Source of the DNA: an uncultured Muribaculaceae bacterium | GTDB lineage: Bacteria; Bacteroidota; Bacteroidia; Bacteroidales; Muribaculaceae | Assembly: GCA_910589095.1 (NCBI GenBank) | Contig: CAJUSN010000103.1 | Coordinates: 1-9,129, forward strand | Length of the DNA: 9,129 nucleotides | Direction of reading: 5' to 3' | Part shown: positions 1 to 6,313 of the stretch, piece after piece | Layout: every line of letters starts with the position of its first letter | How positions within the stretch are numbered: the first letter of the stretch is position 1 | Notes under the pieces: generated by a model | What the model was told of the DNA's origin: nothing | What the model saw: only the letters and a program-made list of their open reading frames with translations | Database searches by the model: none | Translations under genes and position numbers: made by a program

Positions 1-1080
1 GCCCAGCACCATTGCAGAGCCCACAGTGATAGCCGTGGCCACCTTACGATTCAAACGCCGCTCTTCAACAAGCCATGCTATAGATATTTCGCCCATGGAT
101 ATAGTGGAGGTGATGGATGCCATGAAGAGCAGAAAGAAAAACAACAAGCTCCACACAACTCCGCCCGGAAGGTTCATGAAGATAGCCGGAAGCGTCTCAA
201 ACACAAGCGTTGGACCGGCCTGAGGAGAAATCCCGTAGGTGAAAACGGCAGGAAATATGATTATACCGGCCAGAACGGCCACCAAGGTGTCAAGAATGGC
301 GGTTGTTGTTGCGCTTCGCCCAATCCTTGCGGAGGCCGGGAAATAGGAACCGTAAGTCAGCATGCATCCCAATCCCAAACTAAGAGAGAAGAATGCTTGC
401 CCCATCGCACTCAGTAACGTTCGCGGTGTGATTTTTGAGAAATCAGGACTAAATAGATAGCTCAATCCATCAGCCGCTCCGGGGAGGAAAAGCGAATTTA
501 TGCAAAAGGCCACAAGAAGAAGCGTCATTGCGGGCATCAGCAGATTGGAAATCCGCTCTATTCCTTTCTGCACTCCTCGAGCCACCACTATATAATTCAG
601 AGCCAAGAACAGGAGAGTCCACATGAGCGGTCGCACATCGCCTGATATAAAGGCATCAAAGCGTCCATGGAGTATATCTGCATCTCCGGTCATACTACCA
701 GACATCGATAACCATAGATATTCCAATGTCCACCCCGCCACAACGGAATAGAAGCTCAAAATCAGAATGGAGGCAAGAATGCCGAGATAGCCGTTGAAAT
801 ACCATCGGCCTTTAGGCGATAATTTTTTGAAAGCTTTGATTTCATTACTGCGGGTGGCACGCCCTATAAGGAATTCAGCGCAAAGCAACGGAATGCCCAG
901 AAGAAAGATAAAGCCCACGTAACAGAGCAAAAAAGCGCCCCCGCCGTGAGTGCCGGCTTCATAGGGAAATCGCCAGATGTTGCCAAGGCCCACTGCCGAG
1001 CCTACGGCAGTGGCTATCACGCCAATTTTGGTGGCAAACTGAGCGCGAGGCTCTGATGGCAACGGAGTGTTCTTACTCAT
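1..1080 (-). CDS. Sodium-dependent NSS/SLC6-family transporter (second of a tandem pair; C-terminus outside window)
   Basis: Inner-membrane sodium:solute symporter of the neurotransmitter:sodium symporter family; bacterial members import amino acids or related amines. The frame is open from the ATG at 1078-1080 to the left edge, giving 360 residues and lacking the last helices and the stop. Seen: TM1 signature AVGLGNIWRFPY at about residues 29-40, including the Asn that matches the LeuT Na1 ligand; ARGVQKGIERISN after TM4; the TM6 signature GQAFFSLSLGLG; and a TM7 Asp in LDTLVAVLAG. After TM1 it reads THGGGAF where most family members have ENGGGAF. It is clearly paralogous to the transporter at 1400-2761, with the same block order throughout. 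Its start overlaps the end of the preceding small gene by 8 bases (ATGAGTAA), so translational coupling is likely. Substrate cannot be deduced. The family call is firm; symport is inferred from the family. Confidence 0.93.
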   Translation of the reverse strand, partial: MSKNTPLPSEPRAQFATKIGVIATAVGSAVGLGNIWRFPYEAGTHGGGAFLLCYVGFIFLLGIPLLCAEFLIGRATRSNEIKAFKKLSPKGRWYFNGYLGILASILILSFYSVVAGWTLEYLWLSMSGSMTGDADILHGRFDAFISGDVRPLMWTLLFLALNYIVVARGVQKGIERISNLLMPAMTLLLVAFCINSLFLPGAADGLSYLFSPDFSKITPRTLLSAMGQAFFSLSLGLGCMLTYGSYFPASARIGRSATTTAILDTLVAVLAGIIIFPAVFTYGISPQAGPTLVFETLPAIFMNLPGGVVWSLLFFFLLFMASITSTISMGEISIAWLVEERRLNRKVATAITVGSAMVLG

Positions 1081-1387
1081 TTATTTTCTCGTTAAGATAG
1101 TCACGGTGACGTGTGGTTTCCGATTCTAACCCACTCGTTTTTTCGGTGTTTTTCCTTTGGGAAGCTTTCCGCTTAGCGGACTTCGTTTTTTTTGACTTTA
1201 AGGAATCGGAGCTTGCTCCTGATTCAGAAGAACTCAGCGCCGAGGATGCATTCTCGACCTGAGCGCCCGGAAGTTGCTCCGGTGATGTTAGCGACCTCCT
1301 GCTCAAGGCCAGACACCCCACCACAAGCGCCATAACCAATACAAGCGCTATGGCTCCCTTGCGTTCATTGGAGGTAAATTTATTCAT
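1073..1387 (-). CDS. Small single-span membrane protein between two NSS transporters
   Basis: 104 residues, family not recognised. Residues about 10-28 (KGAIALVLVMALVVGCLALS) form one hydrophobic segment, preceded by a short charged N-terminus and followed by RR. The rest is low-complexity and hydrophilic: a Ser-rich stretch (about 44-62), then a strongly basic Lys/Arg-Ser/Thr stretch (about 63-84), then a mixed charged tail. The positive residues on both sides make topology uncertain. No lipobox is convincing: the Cys at 25 lies inside the helix. It starts 12 bases after the upstream transporter stop, and its last codons overlap the start of the next transporter by 8 bases, which argues that it is a real translated gene and not a chance frame. 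An accessory or stabilising subunit of one or both transporters is a guess from position only; it could equally be unrelated. Confidence 0.75.
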   Translation of the reverse strand: MNKFTSNERKGAIALVLVMALVVGCLALSRRSLTSPEQLPGAQVENASSALSSSESGASSDSLKSKKTKSAKRKASQRKNTEKTSGLESETTRHRDYLNEKINE

Positions 1388-1399
1388 AGGCTTGCAAAC

Positions 1400-2761
1400 T
1401 TATAGGAAATATGACACAAGTACCAGCGCGATGAGCAAGGGCGCCACGTATCTCACCACAAAAAGCACCGGCCGGTACATAGCCGAACGTAAACCACCAT
1501 CGTTGGTTAGTTGTCCCCGGAACAGACCCTTCGGAGCGAACCACCCCACATAGATACAAAGTAGGATTGACCCTACGGGCAGCATGATGTTAGTGGCAAC
1601 ATTATCAAGGAAATCAAAAATATTAAAACCGACAATGCGGATATCATTCAACGGCCCGAGCGACAAACTGCAAAGGGCACTCAGCGCAAACAGCGGAACC
1701 AGCACTACCATGCAAGCTTTCCACCGCTTAAGATGGAAACGGTCGCGGATGAAAGCCACCGAAACTTCCGCAATGGAAATTGTGGAAGTAAGAGCGGCCA
1801 CTGTGAGCAACAGGAAAAACAGTATGGCCCAGAATCGGGTAAGTGACATTTGCTCAAACACCTCGGGAAGAGTGATAAAAACAAGCGCGGCTCCGCGAAG
1901 TTCCTCACCTCCGAGCCCGAAAGAGGTCACAGCCGGGAAAATCACCAACCCCATCATCAAAGCCACCAGCATATCCAAACCGGCCACAGTCACGGCCGTG
2001 CGAGTTAGATTGGCGCTCTTTGGGAAATAACTCGAATATGTGATCAGGATACCCATTCCGAGACTTAGGGAGAAAAACGCCTGGCCAAGAGCATTGAGCA
2101 CAACCCCGGGCGTGATTTTAGAGAAATCCGGACTTAGGAAAAACTTCACCCCATCCCCTGCACCTGGAAGGGACAGACTCACGAAAATGAACACCAGCAG
2201 GATCAGAAACAGCACCGGCATCATGACATTTGACATCCGTTCAATCCCTTTCTGAACCCCTGCGAGTAAAACACCCAGATTTATAAGTATCATAATCCAA
2301 GTGTTTACGAGTGGTGCAACAGGCTGCGTGATAAAGGAATCCATACGACCAACATAGTGGGCATGAAGCGAAACGTTTTCCGACGCCACCTCAAAAAGAC
2401 CACCTGTCACCGATTGCCATAAATATTCGAATGTCCAGCCGGCAACGACCATATAGAAGCACAGTATGAGGTAGCTCGCCAATATTGCCAAACCACCAAC
2501 AAACCACCAGCCTTTACGTGCGCCCAAATTCTTAAACGCGCCAACTGAATCGCTCCTGCCGGCGCGACCGATTGCAAACTCACTCAGCATCACCGGAATG
2601 CCAAGAATTATCACGCAAAGGAGATACACTATGAGAAATGCTGCCCCACCATTGGACTGTACCTCGGCAGGGAAACGCCAGATGTTGCCGAGACCAACAG
2701 CCGAACCGACAGTGGCCGCAACCATTCCTATCTTGGATGCGAATTGTGCTTTTTTTGCCAA
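1400..2761 (-). CDS. Sodium-dependent NSS/SLC6-family transporter (first of a tandem pair)
   Basis: Complete 453-residue multi-span inner-membrane symporter. The length suits the short bacterial NSS proteins with about 11 helices (MhsT/Tyt1-like) better than the longer LeuT (about 519). Seen: TM1 signature AVGLGNIWRFP at residues 21-31, with Asn26 at the LeuT Asn27 (Na1) position and Arg29 at the extracellular-gate Arg; LAGVQKGIERMSN at 166-178; TM6 signature GQAFFSLSLGMG at 226-237; and Asp263 in TM7, an acidic residue in the region where chloride-independent bacterial members carry one. The start is TTG: it is the only usual start codon between an in-frame upstream stop (2774-2776) and the conserved block, and it aligns with the paralogue, whose own N-terminus includes AQFATKIG. 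The next Met (residue 13) would cut into this block. It heads the operon, with a promoter candidate about 120 bases upstream. Substrate is unknown, probably an amino acid. Confidence 0.94.
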   Translation of the reverse strand: MAKKAQFASKIGMVAATVGSAVGLGNIWRFPAEVQSNGGAAFLIVYLLCVIILGIPVMLSEFAIGRAGRSDSVGAFKNLGARKGWWFVGGLAILASYLILCFYMVVAGWTFEYLWQSVTGGLFEVASENVSLHAHYVGRMDSFITQPVAPLVNTWIMILINLGVLLAGVQKGIERMSNVMMPVLFLILLVFIFVSLSLPGAGDGVKFFLSPDFSKITPGVVLNALGQAFFSLSLGMGILITYSSYFPKSANLTRTAVTVAGLDMLVALMMGLVIFPAVTSFGLGGEELRGAALVFITLPEVFEQMSLTRFWAILFFLLLTVAALTSTISIAEVSVAFIRDRFHLKRWKACMVVLVPLFALSALCSLSLGPLNDIRIVGFNIFDFLDNVATNIMLPVGSILLCIYVGWFAPKGLFRGQLTNDGGLRSAMYRPVLFVVRYVAPLLIALVLVSYFL

Positions 2762-2880
2762 TTTAATTAATTTTTAAACAATCAAAAATAGAACAATCAC
2801 AATCCCGTTTGAGTTTTAATGCGTATCGAATCATTTGTTCCATCCACCGAGCCAAGCAGGCAAATACGATTATTCTGATG

Positions 2881-2911
2881 CAAATTTACATTTTTTCCTG
2901 TCAATTTGAAA
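2881..2911 (-). promoter_or_regulatory. Bacteroidota-type promoter for the transporter operon
   Basis: On the minus strand a perfect -7 box TAAATTTG (2888 down to 2881) is preceded after 19 bases by TTTC (2911-2908), one mismatch from the -33 consensus TTTG. The spacing is right for the Bacteroidota primary sigma factor. Transcription would start near 2875, giving a leader of about 115 bases before the TTG start at 2761. The leader is A/T-rich; I see no riboswitch-like structure in it. Inferred from motif match and position only. Confidence 0.6.
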
Positions 2912-3004
2912 GTTTTCATCCCGTTTTTATTATCATTTAAAACATATCCCGCACTCTTAGCGCAAAGTGTTTATCACCACATACATTTTCAATATAAAAA
3001 TTCG

Positions 3005-3012
3005 TACCTTTG
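3005..3012 (+). promoter_or_regulatory. Bacteroidota -7 box TACCTTTG just before the VanZ-GNAT start
   Basis: TACCTTTG is an exact TAnnTTTG match and is followed by GCA, as often seen in Bacteroidota promoters. It ends only 5 bases before the ATG at 3018, so a normally placed transcription start would fall at or within a few bases of the start codon. No TTTG is found at the expected -33 distance; the upstream stretch is simply A/T-rich. If the box is real, the mRNA is leaderless or nearly so. Confidence 0.55.
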
Positions 3013-3017
3013 CACCC

Positions 3018-3956
3018 ATGAATCGTAAACTTCTGAATTTTATAGACTCCATCCCTGTGGGATGCGCCACGGCCCTGATTTTTTCAATAATAGCCGTACT
3101 AACCCTAATGCCTTCCTCTGACGTACCGTCAGTCAACATACCCAACATTGACAAAGCTGTCCACGCAATAATGTTCGGCACCCTGTCGACAGTGATGCTA
3201 TTTGATGTCGCGCGATACCGCCGGCACATCTCAATGCCTTTGCTATTGATTTGCGCGACAATAGCCTCGGCCATAGGCGGAGGGATAGAATTGCTTCAAG
3301 GTGCAATGTCAATGGGGCGTGGTGCGGAATGGGCCGATCTGATAGCCGACACCCTTGGAGCCTTCCTCCTCCCGATGCTACTGTTCAAGCCTCTGAGAGA
3401 GTTGACCGAATACCACACGCTATCCTCATCCATTATCCGCAATGCGAACAGAATTCCGGCTCAGATCGAGCAACTGTACGTCAACTCATTTCCTGTGGAT
3501 GAACGCCGTCCATGGTCCGAGATAGAAAATATGACCAATACTTCGCAAATGTTTCGTTTCACACTGTTGCGTTCTGCCGGAAAACCGGCTGGATTCATCA
3601 CTTGGTGGAAACTCAAAAGAGGCATATATGTGGAACACTTCGCCATATCTCCTTCAATGCGCTCTCATGGACTCGGCGCCATGGCTTTAAAACGGTTCTG
3701 CGCCGAACGTGGTAATTCTCCCGTCATTCTTGAAGTAGAGCCGGCCGGAAGCGAACCAATGGCCGACCGTCGCATAGGATTTTACTCACGATGCGGGTTC
3801 AAACTGCACAAAGATTTCGACTATATTCAGCCTCCCTATGCCCCGGGGTTGAATCCGGTGAGGCTACAGCTGATGACTTACGGTGATATAGGTAACTTAT
3901 CCGACCTTGCTCGGGAAATCAAGCAGGAAGTTTACGGTGCCGAGAATCCGGATTAA
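3018..3956 (+). CDS. VanZ-like membrane domain fused to a GNAT N-acetyltransferase domain
   Basis: 312 residues in one uninterrupted frame. Residues about 10-125 resemble the VanZ-like domain: hydrophobic segments at about 14-31, 50-63, 72-90 and 108-124, the DKxxH motif (Asp45, Lys46, His49), GGGIELLQ (87-94) and RGAEWADLIAD (101-111). Residues about 140-290 form a GNAT acetyltransferase: VEHFAISPSMRSHGLGAMAL (205-224) contains the acetyl-CoA-binding RxxGxGA loop (Arg215, Gly218, Gly220), followed by an LEVEP strand (238-242) and RRIGFYSRCGF (251-261). The acetyl acceptor is unknown; the VanZ part would tether it to the inner membrane. VanZ-like proteins are linked in some species to glycopeptide resistance, but most are uncharacterised and no resistance role should be assumed. 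The ATG at 3018 is chosen because the promoter box lies just upstream; an in-frame ATG at 2967 would add 17 residues and place the box inside the gene. It is divergent from the transporter operon and appears monocistronic. Confidence 0.87.
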   Translation: MNRKLLNFIDSIPVGCATALIFSIIAVLTLMPSSDVPSVNIPNIDKAVHAIMFGTLSTVMLFDVARYRRHISMPLLLICATIASAIGGGIELLQGAMSMGRGAEWADLIADTLGAFLLPMLLFKPLRELTEYHTLSSSIIRNANRIPAQIEQLYVNSFPVDERRPWSEIENMTNTSQMFRFTLLRSAGKPAGFITWWKLKRGIYVEHFAISPSMRSHGLGAMALKRFCAERGNSPVILEVEPAGSEPMADRRIGFYSRCGFKLHKDFDYIQPPYAPGLNPVRLQLMTYGDIGNLSDLAREIKQEVYGAENPD

Positions 3957-3971
3957 ACAAATACAAGCAAC

Positions 3972-4011
3972 AAAAAAAGAGCCCCGCACACTCTCAGAAG
4001 TGTCGGGGCTC
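3972..4011 (-). terminator. Intrinsic terminator of fabD (possibly shared by both strands)
   Basis: Stem GAGCCCCG (3979-3986) plus ACACT (3988-3992) pairs with AGTGT (3999-4003) plus CGGGGCTC (4004-4011): 13 base pairs, one bulged C, and a 6-base loop. On the minus strand the stem is followed directly by seven T (3972-3978), ideal for fabD, whose stop lies 23 bases before the hairpin. On the plus strand the trailing sequence is only ATGCTTTAT, so it would be a weaker stop for the VanZ-GNAT gene. Confidence 0.9.
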
Positions 4012-4034
4012 ATGCTTTATAACGTGTTTACGTA

Positions 4035-4913
4035 TTATTGACGGCCGGAAGTGGCAACGCTGCGGTCAATCTTCAAAACAAGACCCTGAAGCACCTTACC
4101 CGGACCAAGTTCCACGAACTCGGTTGCTCCATCGGCAATCATATTCTTCACTGATTGAGTCCAACGGACAGGAGCGGTGAGCTGAGCCACGAGGTTTTCT
4201 TTGATCTCTTTAGGATCGGTGTGAGGCTTGGCGTCCACGTTCTGATAAACCGGGCAAACAGGAGCCGAAACAACCGTGCGTTCGATAGCCTCAGCCAGTT
4301 CAGCACGTGCGGGCTCCATGCAGGGAGAGTGGAAAGCTCCACCTACCTTGAGCTTGAGAGCGCGCTTGGCGCCGGCAGCAAGAAGCTTTTCGCAAGCTGC
4401 ATCAATGGCTTCAACCTCACCTGATATAACGATCTGTCCGGGGCAGTTGTAGTTGGCACATACTACCACGCCGTCAACTCCCGAGCAGATTTCCTCTACT
4501 TTTTCATCGGGAAGCGCCAGCACAGCAGCCATTGTGGAAGGCTTGAGTTCGCAAGCTTTCTGCATGGCCTGAGCACGAGCCGACACGAGCTTCAGACCAT
4601 CTTCGAAGGTGAGTGCACCGGCAGCTACAAGTGCTGAGAATTCACCCAAAGAGTGACCGGCCACCATATCGGGCTTGAACTCTTCGCCAAGGGTTTTGGC
4701 AAGAATTACGGAATGAAGGAAGATTGCCGGTTGAGTCACCTTAGTTTGCTTCAATTCCTCGTCGGTACCGTTGAACATAATCTCGGTGATGTTGAAGCCG
4801 AGAATTTCATTGGCTTTGTCGAACATGGCGCGAGCCTCTTCATTGGTATCGTACAAGTCTTTGCCCATTCCAACAAACTGGGCTCCCTGACCGGGAAATA
4901 CGAATGCTTTCAT
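4035..4913 (-). CDS. fabD: Malonyl-CoA:acyl carrier protein transacylase
   Basis: Cytosolic enzyme that transfers the malonyl group from malonyl-CoA to the phosphopantetheine of acyl carrier protein, supplying extender units for type II fatty-acid synthesis. At 292 residues it is near the usual length (about 310). Seen: FPGQGAQ at 6-12 (oxyanion-hole Gln9), the nucleophile elbow GHSLGE at 86-91 (Ser88), SARAQAMQ at 111-118 with Arg113 that binds the malonyl carboxylate, and GGAFHSPCM at 191-199 with the catalytic partner His195. All expected active-site residues are present. The start ATG sits directly before the conserved KAFVFPGQGAQ block, so the start is secure. The gene stands alone here, away from other fab genes, between its own terminator and a promoter candidate at 4965-4972. 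The short C-terminal tail (about residues 284-292) is not conserved in the family. Confidence 0.97.
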   Translation of the reverse strand: MKAFVFPGQGAQFVGMGKDLYDTNEEARAMFDKANEILGFNITEIMFNGTDEELKQTKVTQPAIFLHSVILAKTLGEEFKPDMVAGHSLGEFSALVAAGALTFEDGLKLVSARAQAMQKACELKPSTMAAVLALPDEKVEEICSGVDGVVVCANYNCPGQIVISGEVEAIDAACEKLLAAGAKRALKLKVGGAFHSPCMEPARAELAEAIERTVVSAPVCPVYQNVDAKPHTDPKEIKENLVAQLTAPVRWTQSVKNMIADGATEFVELGPGKVLQGLVLKIDRSVATSGRQ

Positions 4914-4964
4914 TTTTAACTGTTTTATTTTGACAGGTTAAGAAATTTGCTGTTTAATTGAATG

Positions 4965-4972
4965 CAAAGTTA
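4965..4972 (-). promoter_or_regulatory. Probable -7 box of the fabD promoter
   Basis: On the minus strand this reads TAACTTTG, an exact TAnnTTTG match, 52 bases upstream of the fabD ATG; the leader would be roughly 45 bases. No good -33 TTTG is present at the usual distance. It faces away from the box at 4985-4992 on the other strand, with 12 bases between them. Confidence 0.55.
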
Positions 4973-4984
4973 CAATAATTTTCG

Positions 4985-4992
4985 TAAATTTG
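4985..4992 (+). promoter_or_regulatory. Probable -7 box of the tatA-tatC promoter
   Basis: TAAATTTG is an exact TAnnTTTG match. The nearest upstream TTG (4958-4960) is 24 bases away, longer than usual, so the -33 half is weak. Transcription would start near 4997, leaving a leader of about 110 bases to the tatA ATG at 5107. The expected -33 zone of this promoter overlaps the -7 box of the opposite fabD promoter. Confidence 0.5.
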
Positions 4993-5003
4993 CACTATTG
5001 ACG

Positions 5004-5033
5004 CTCAAACCTTTGAGTTTCACCGATTATCGG
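5004..5033 (+). repeat. Two short palindromes in the tatA leader
   Basis: CTCAAA CC TTTGAG (5004-5017) and CCGATTATCGG (5023-5033) are perfect short inverted repeats lying close together just downstream of the presumed tatA transcription start. They could be an operator or small RNA hairpins, or could be chance; the sequence alone does not decide. Confidence 0.3.
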
Positions 5034-5106
5034 CCTTTAAACCGTTATGCAATCCGGACATGGCCGCAACGGAATATACACCCGACTTAAAAATAATTAC
5101 GCGCCT

Positions 5107-5328
5107 ATGAACCTCACTCTCATCCCCATGTTTTTAGGAAATCTTCGCGGTAGCGAAATCATAATAATTGCGCTTGTTATTCTGCTCCTCTTCGGTGGCC
5201 GCAAAATTCCCGAACTAATGCGCGGTATAGGCAAAGGAATAAACAGTTTCCGCCAGGGCATGAAGGAGGTAAATGATGAAATCACTTCTTCCGGCTCTTC
5301 TGAGCCCAAGGATAACACAGAAAAATAA
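5107..5328 (+). CDS. tatA: Twin-arginine translocase subunit TatA/TatE-type
   Basis: 73-residue inner-membrane protein that oligomerises to form the pathway for folded proteins carrying twin-arginine signal peptides, recruited by TatC. Layout is typical of TatA: short periplasmic N-terminus, one membrane helix at about 14-29 (GSEIIIIALVILLLFG) with polar Glu17 near its start, the FG hinge (29-30), GRKIPEL (31-37), an amphipathic helix to about 57, and a short acidic Ser-rich tail. The ATG at 5107 is preferred because upstream in-frame starts (for example 5047) add a polar stretch not found in TatA proteins; 5128 is a possible alternative. It lies 39 bases before tatC. No separate TatB is present in the window, so this may be a two-component TatA-TatC system in which one TatA serves both roles. 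Confidence 0.92.
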   Translation: MNLTLIPMFLGNLRGSEIIIIALVILLLFGGRKIPELMRGIGKGINSFRQGMKEVNDEITSSGSSEPKDNTEK

Positions 5329-5367
5329 CAGATCTCACCCGTAAAGACCCCGTAGGCACATATCGAC

Positions 5368-6222
5368 ATGCGGGCAGCTGACAGTCGCCAAAAAACATCA
5401 ATTCAGAATCCAGGCAAGATGTCCTTCTGGGATCATCTTGATGAGTTGCGCAATGTCATTATCCGCGCGGCCCTGCTAATGGCCACCGCTACTGCTCTGC
5501 TATTTTTCGTTATGCCTGAGATTTTTGACAAGGTAATTCTCGCGCCGTGTCGCCCCGACTTCCCTACGTACCGACTTTTGGACTCTGCCACAGAAGTAAT
5601 CGGTGGTGACATGACCCCAGTACGGATGTCAACCATAGAACTCATCAACATCAACCTCGCTTCACAGTTGATGATTCATTTATCCATCTCATTTTGGCTG
5701 GCTGCCGTGGTATGCGCTCCTGCTCTACTGTGCCTTATATGGCAATTTATAACACCTGGCCTATACAAAAAAGAGAGACTTGCAGGTCGGGCCGCTTTAT
5801 CGGCCGGAATGTTGATGTTCTACACAGGAGCATGTGTAAGCTATTTCATTGTCTTCCCCCTCACATTGCGTTTCCTTGCAGGCTATCAACTGAGTTCATT
5901 AATCCCGAATGTAATATCGATCGACTCATACATCGACACTTTCACCGGTCTTACCCTAATAATGGGACTTACGTTTGAACTCCCGGTTGCGGCATGGATT
6001 GCAGGGCGATTAGGCATTATTAACCGCAGCGTATTCCAACGCTACAGACGCCACGCCATCGTAGCGCTATTGATTGTAGCTGCCCTCATAACACCAACCG
6101 GCGACCCTCTGACCCTGTCGATAGTGTTCCTGCCCCTCTATATTCTTTGGGAGATAAGCGCTTTAATGGTCCCTTCAGCTATCGGCAAAAAAGAAACTGG
6201 AATAGAAACTGATATTGGATAA
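5368..6222 (+). CDS. tatC: Sec-independent translocase subunit TatC
   Basis: 284-residue, six-span inner-membrane receptor for twin-arginine signal peptides. Seen: cytoplasmic N-terminal motif MSFWDHLDELR (18-28), with Glu26 at the signal-binding Glu position; FITPGLYKKE (127-136), whose Phe and Glu match the E. coli Phe94/Glu103 site; GLTFELPV (200-207) with the membrane-buried Glu204; and ITPTGDPLT (241-249) with Asp246 near the start of the last helix. The loop between TM1 and TM2 (about residues 50-98) is longer than in E. coli, which also explains much of the extra length over about 258 residues. The start is either the ATG at 5368 or the one at 5419, directly before SFWDHLDELR; the first is kept, but the 17 extra residues are unsupported by motif. 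It forms an operon with tatA and ends in a terminator 26 bases on. Confidence 0.95.
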   Translation: MRAADSRQKTSIQNPGKMSFWDHLDELRNVIIRAALLMATATALLFFVMPEIFDKVILAPCRPDFPTYRLLDSATEVIGGDMTPVRMSTIELININLASQLMIHLSISFWLAAVVCAPALLCLIWQFITPGLYKKERLAGRAALSAGMLMFYTGACVSYFIVFPLTLRFLAGYQLSSLIPNVISIDSYIDTFTGLTLIMGLTFELPVAAWIAGRLGIINRSVFQRYRRHAIVALLIVAALITPTGDPLTLSIVFLPLYILWEISALMVPSAIGKKETGIETDIG

Positions 6223-6247
6223 CTCCCAACTGCCACAGTTCATGCCA

Positions 6248-6271
6248 GGATCCTCACTGAGGTCCTTTTTT
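6248..6271 (+). terminator. Intrinsic terminator of tatA-tatC
   Basis: GGA-T-CCTC (6248-6255) pairs with GAGG-TCC (6259-6265) with a single bulged T and a 3-base loop, followed at once by six T (6266-6271). On the minus strand there is no T run after the stem, so it serves the plus-strand operon. Confidence 0.85.
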
Positions 6272-6313
6272 GTCATCAATAATCACCAAAGCCTAATAGG
6301 TTGCAACTCATAT

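Noticed and set aside
1395..1402. A perfect minus-strand TAAGTTTG (-7-like) box just before the small membrane protein gene at 1387
   Set aside because: It overlaps the stop codon of the upstream transporter and has no TTTG at the -33 distance. A motif with six fixed bases is expected a few times by chance in 9 kb, and the tight gene spacing argues for one operon transcript.
1584..2030. A 148-codon plus-strand open frame inside the first NSS transporter
   Set aside because: It is antisense to conserved transmembrane segments, including the TM6 signature, and encodes a basic Ser/Thr-rich sequence with no recognisable domain.
2967..3017. An N-terminal extension of the VanZ-GNAT protein from an upstream in-frame ATG
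   Set aside because: The extension would contain the promoter box TACCTTTG and adds residues unrelated to the VanZ-like domain, so the ATG at 3018 is preferred.
3018..3450. Glycopeptide-resistance gene (vanZ) as a label for the N-terminal domain
   Set aside because: Only the broad VanZ-like domain signature is seen, no other van genes are nearby, and most members of this domain family have no known link to resistance.
5047..5106. A longer TatA starting at an upstream ATG
   Set aside because: It would put about 20 polar residues in front of the normally short periplasmic N-terminus of TatA; no TatA-like motif lies in it.
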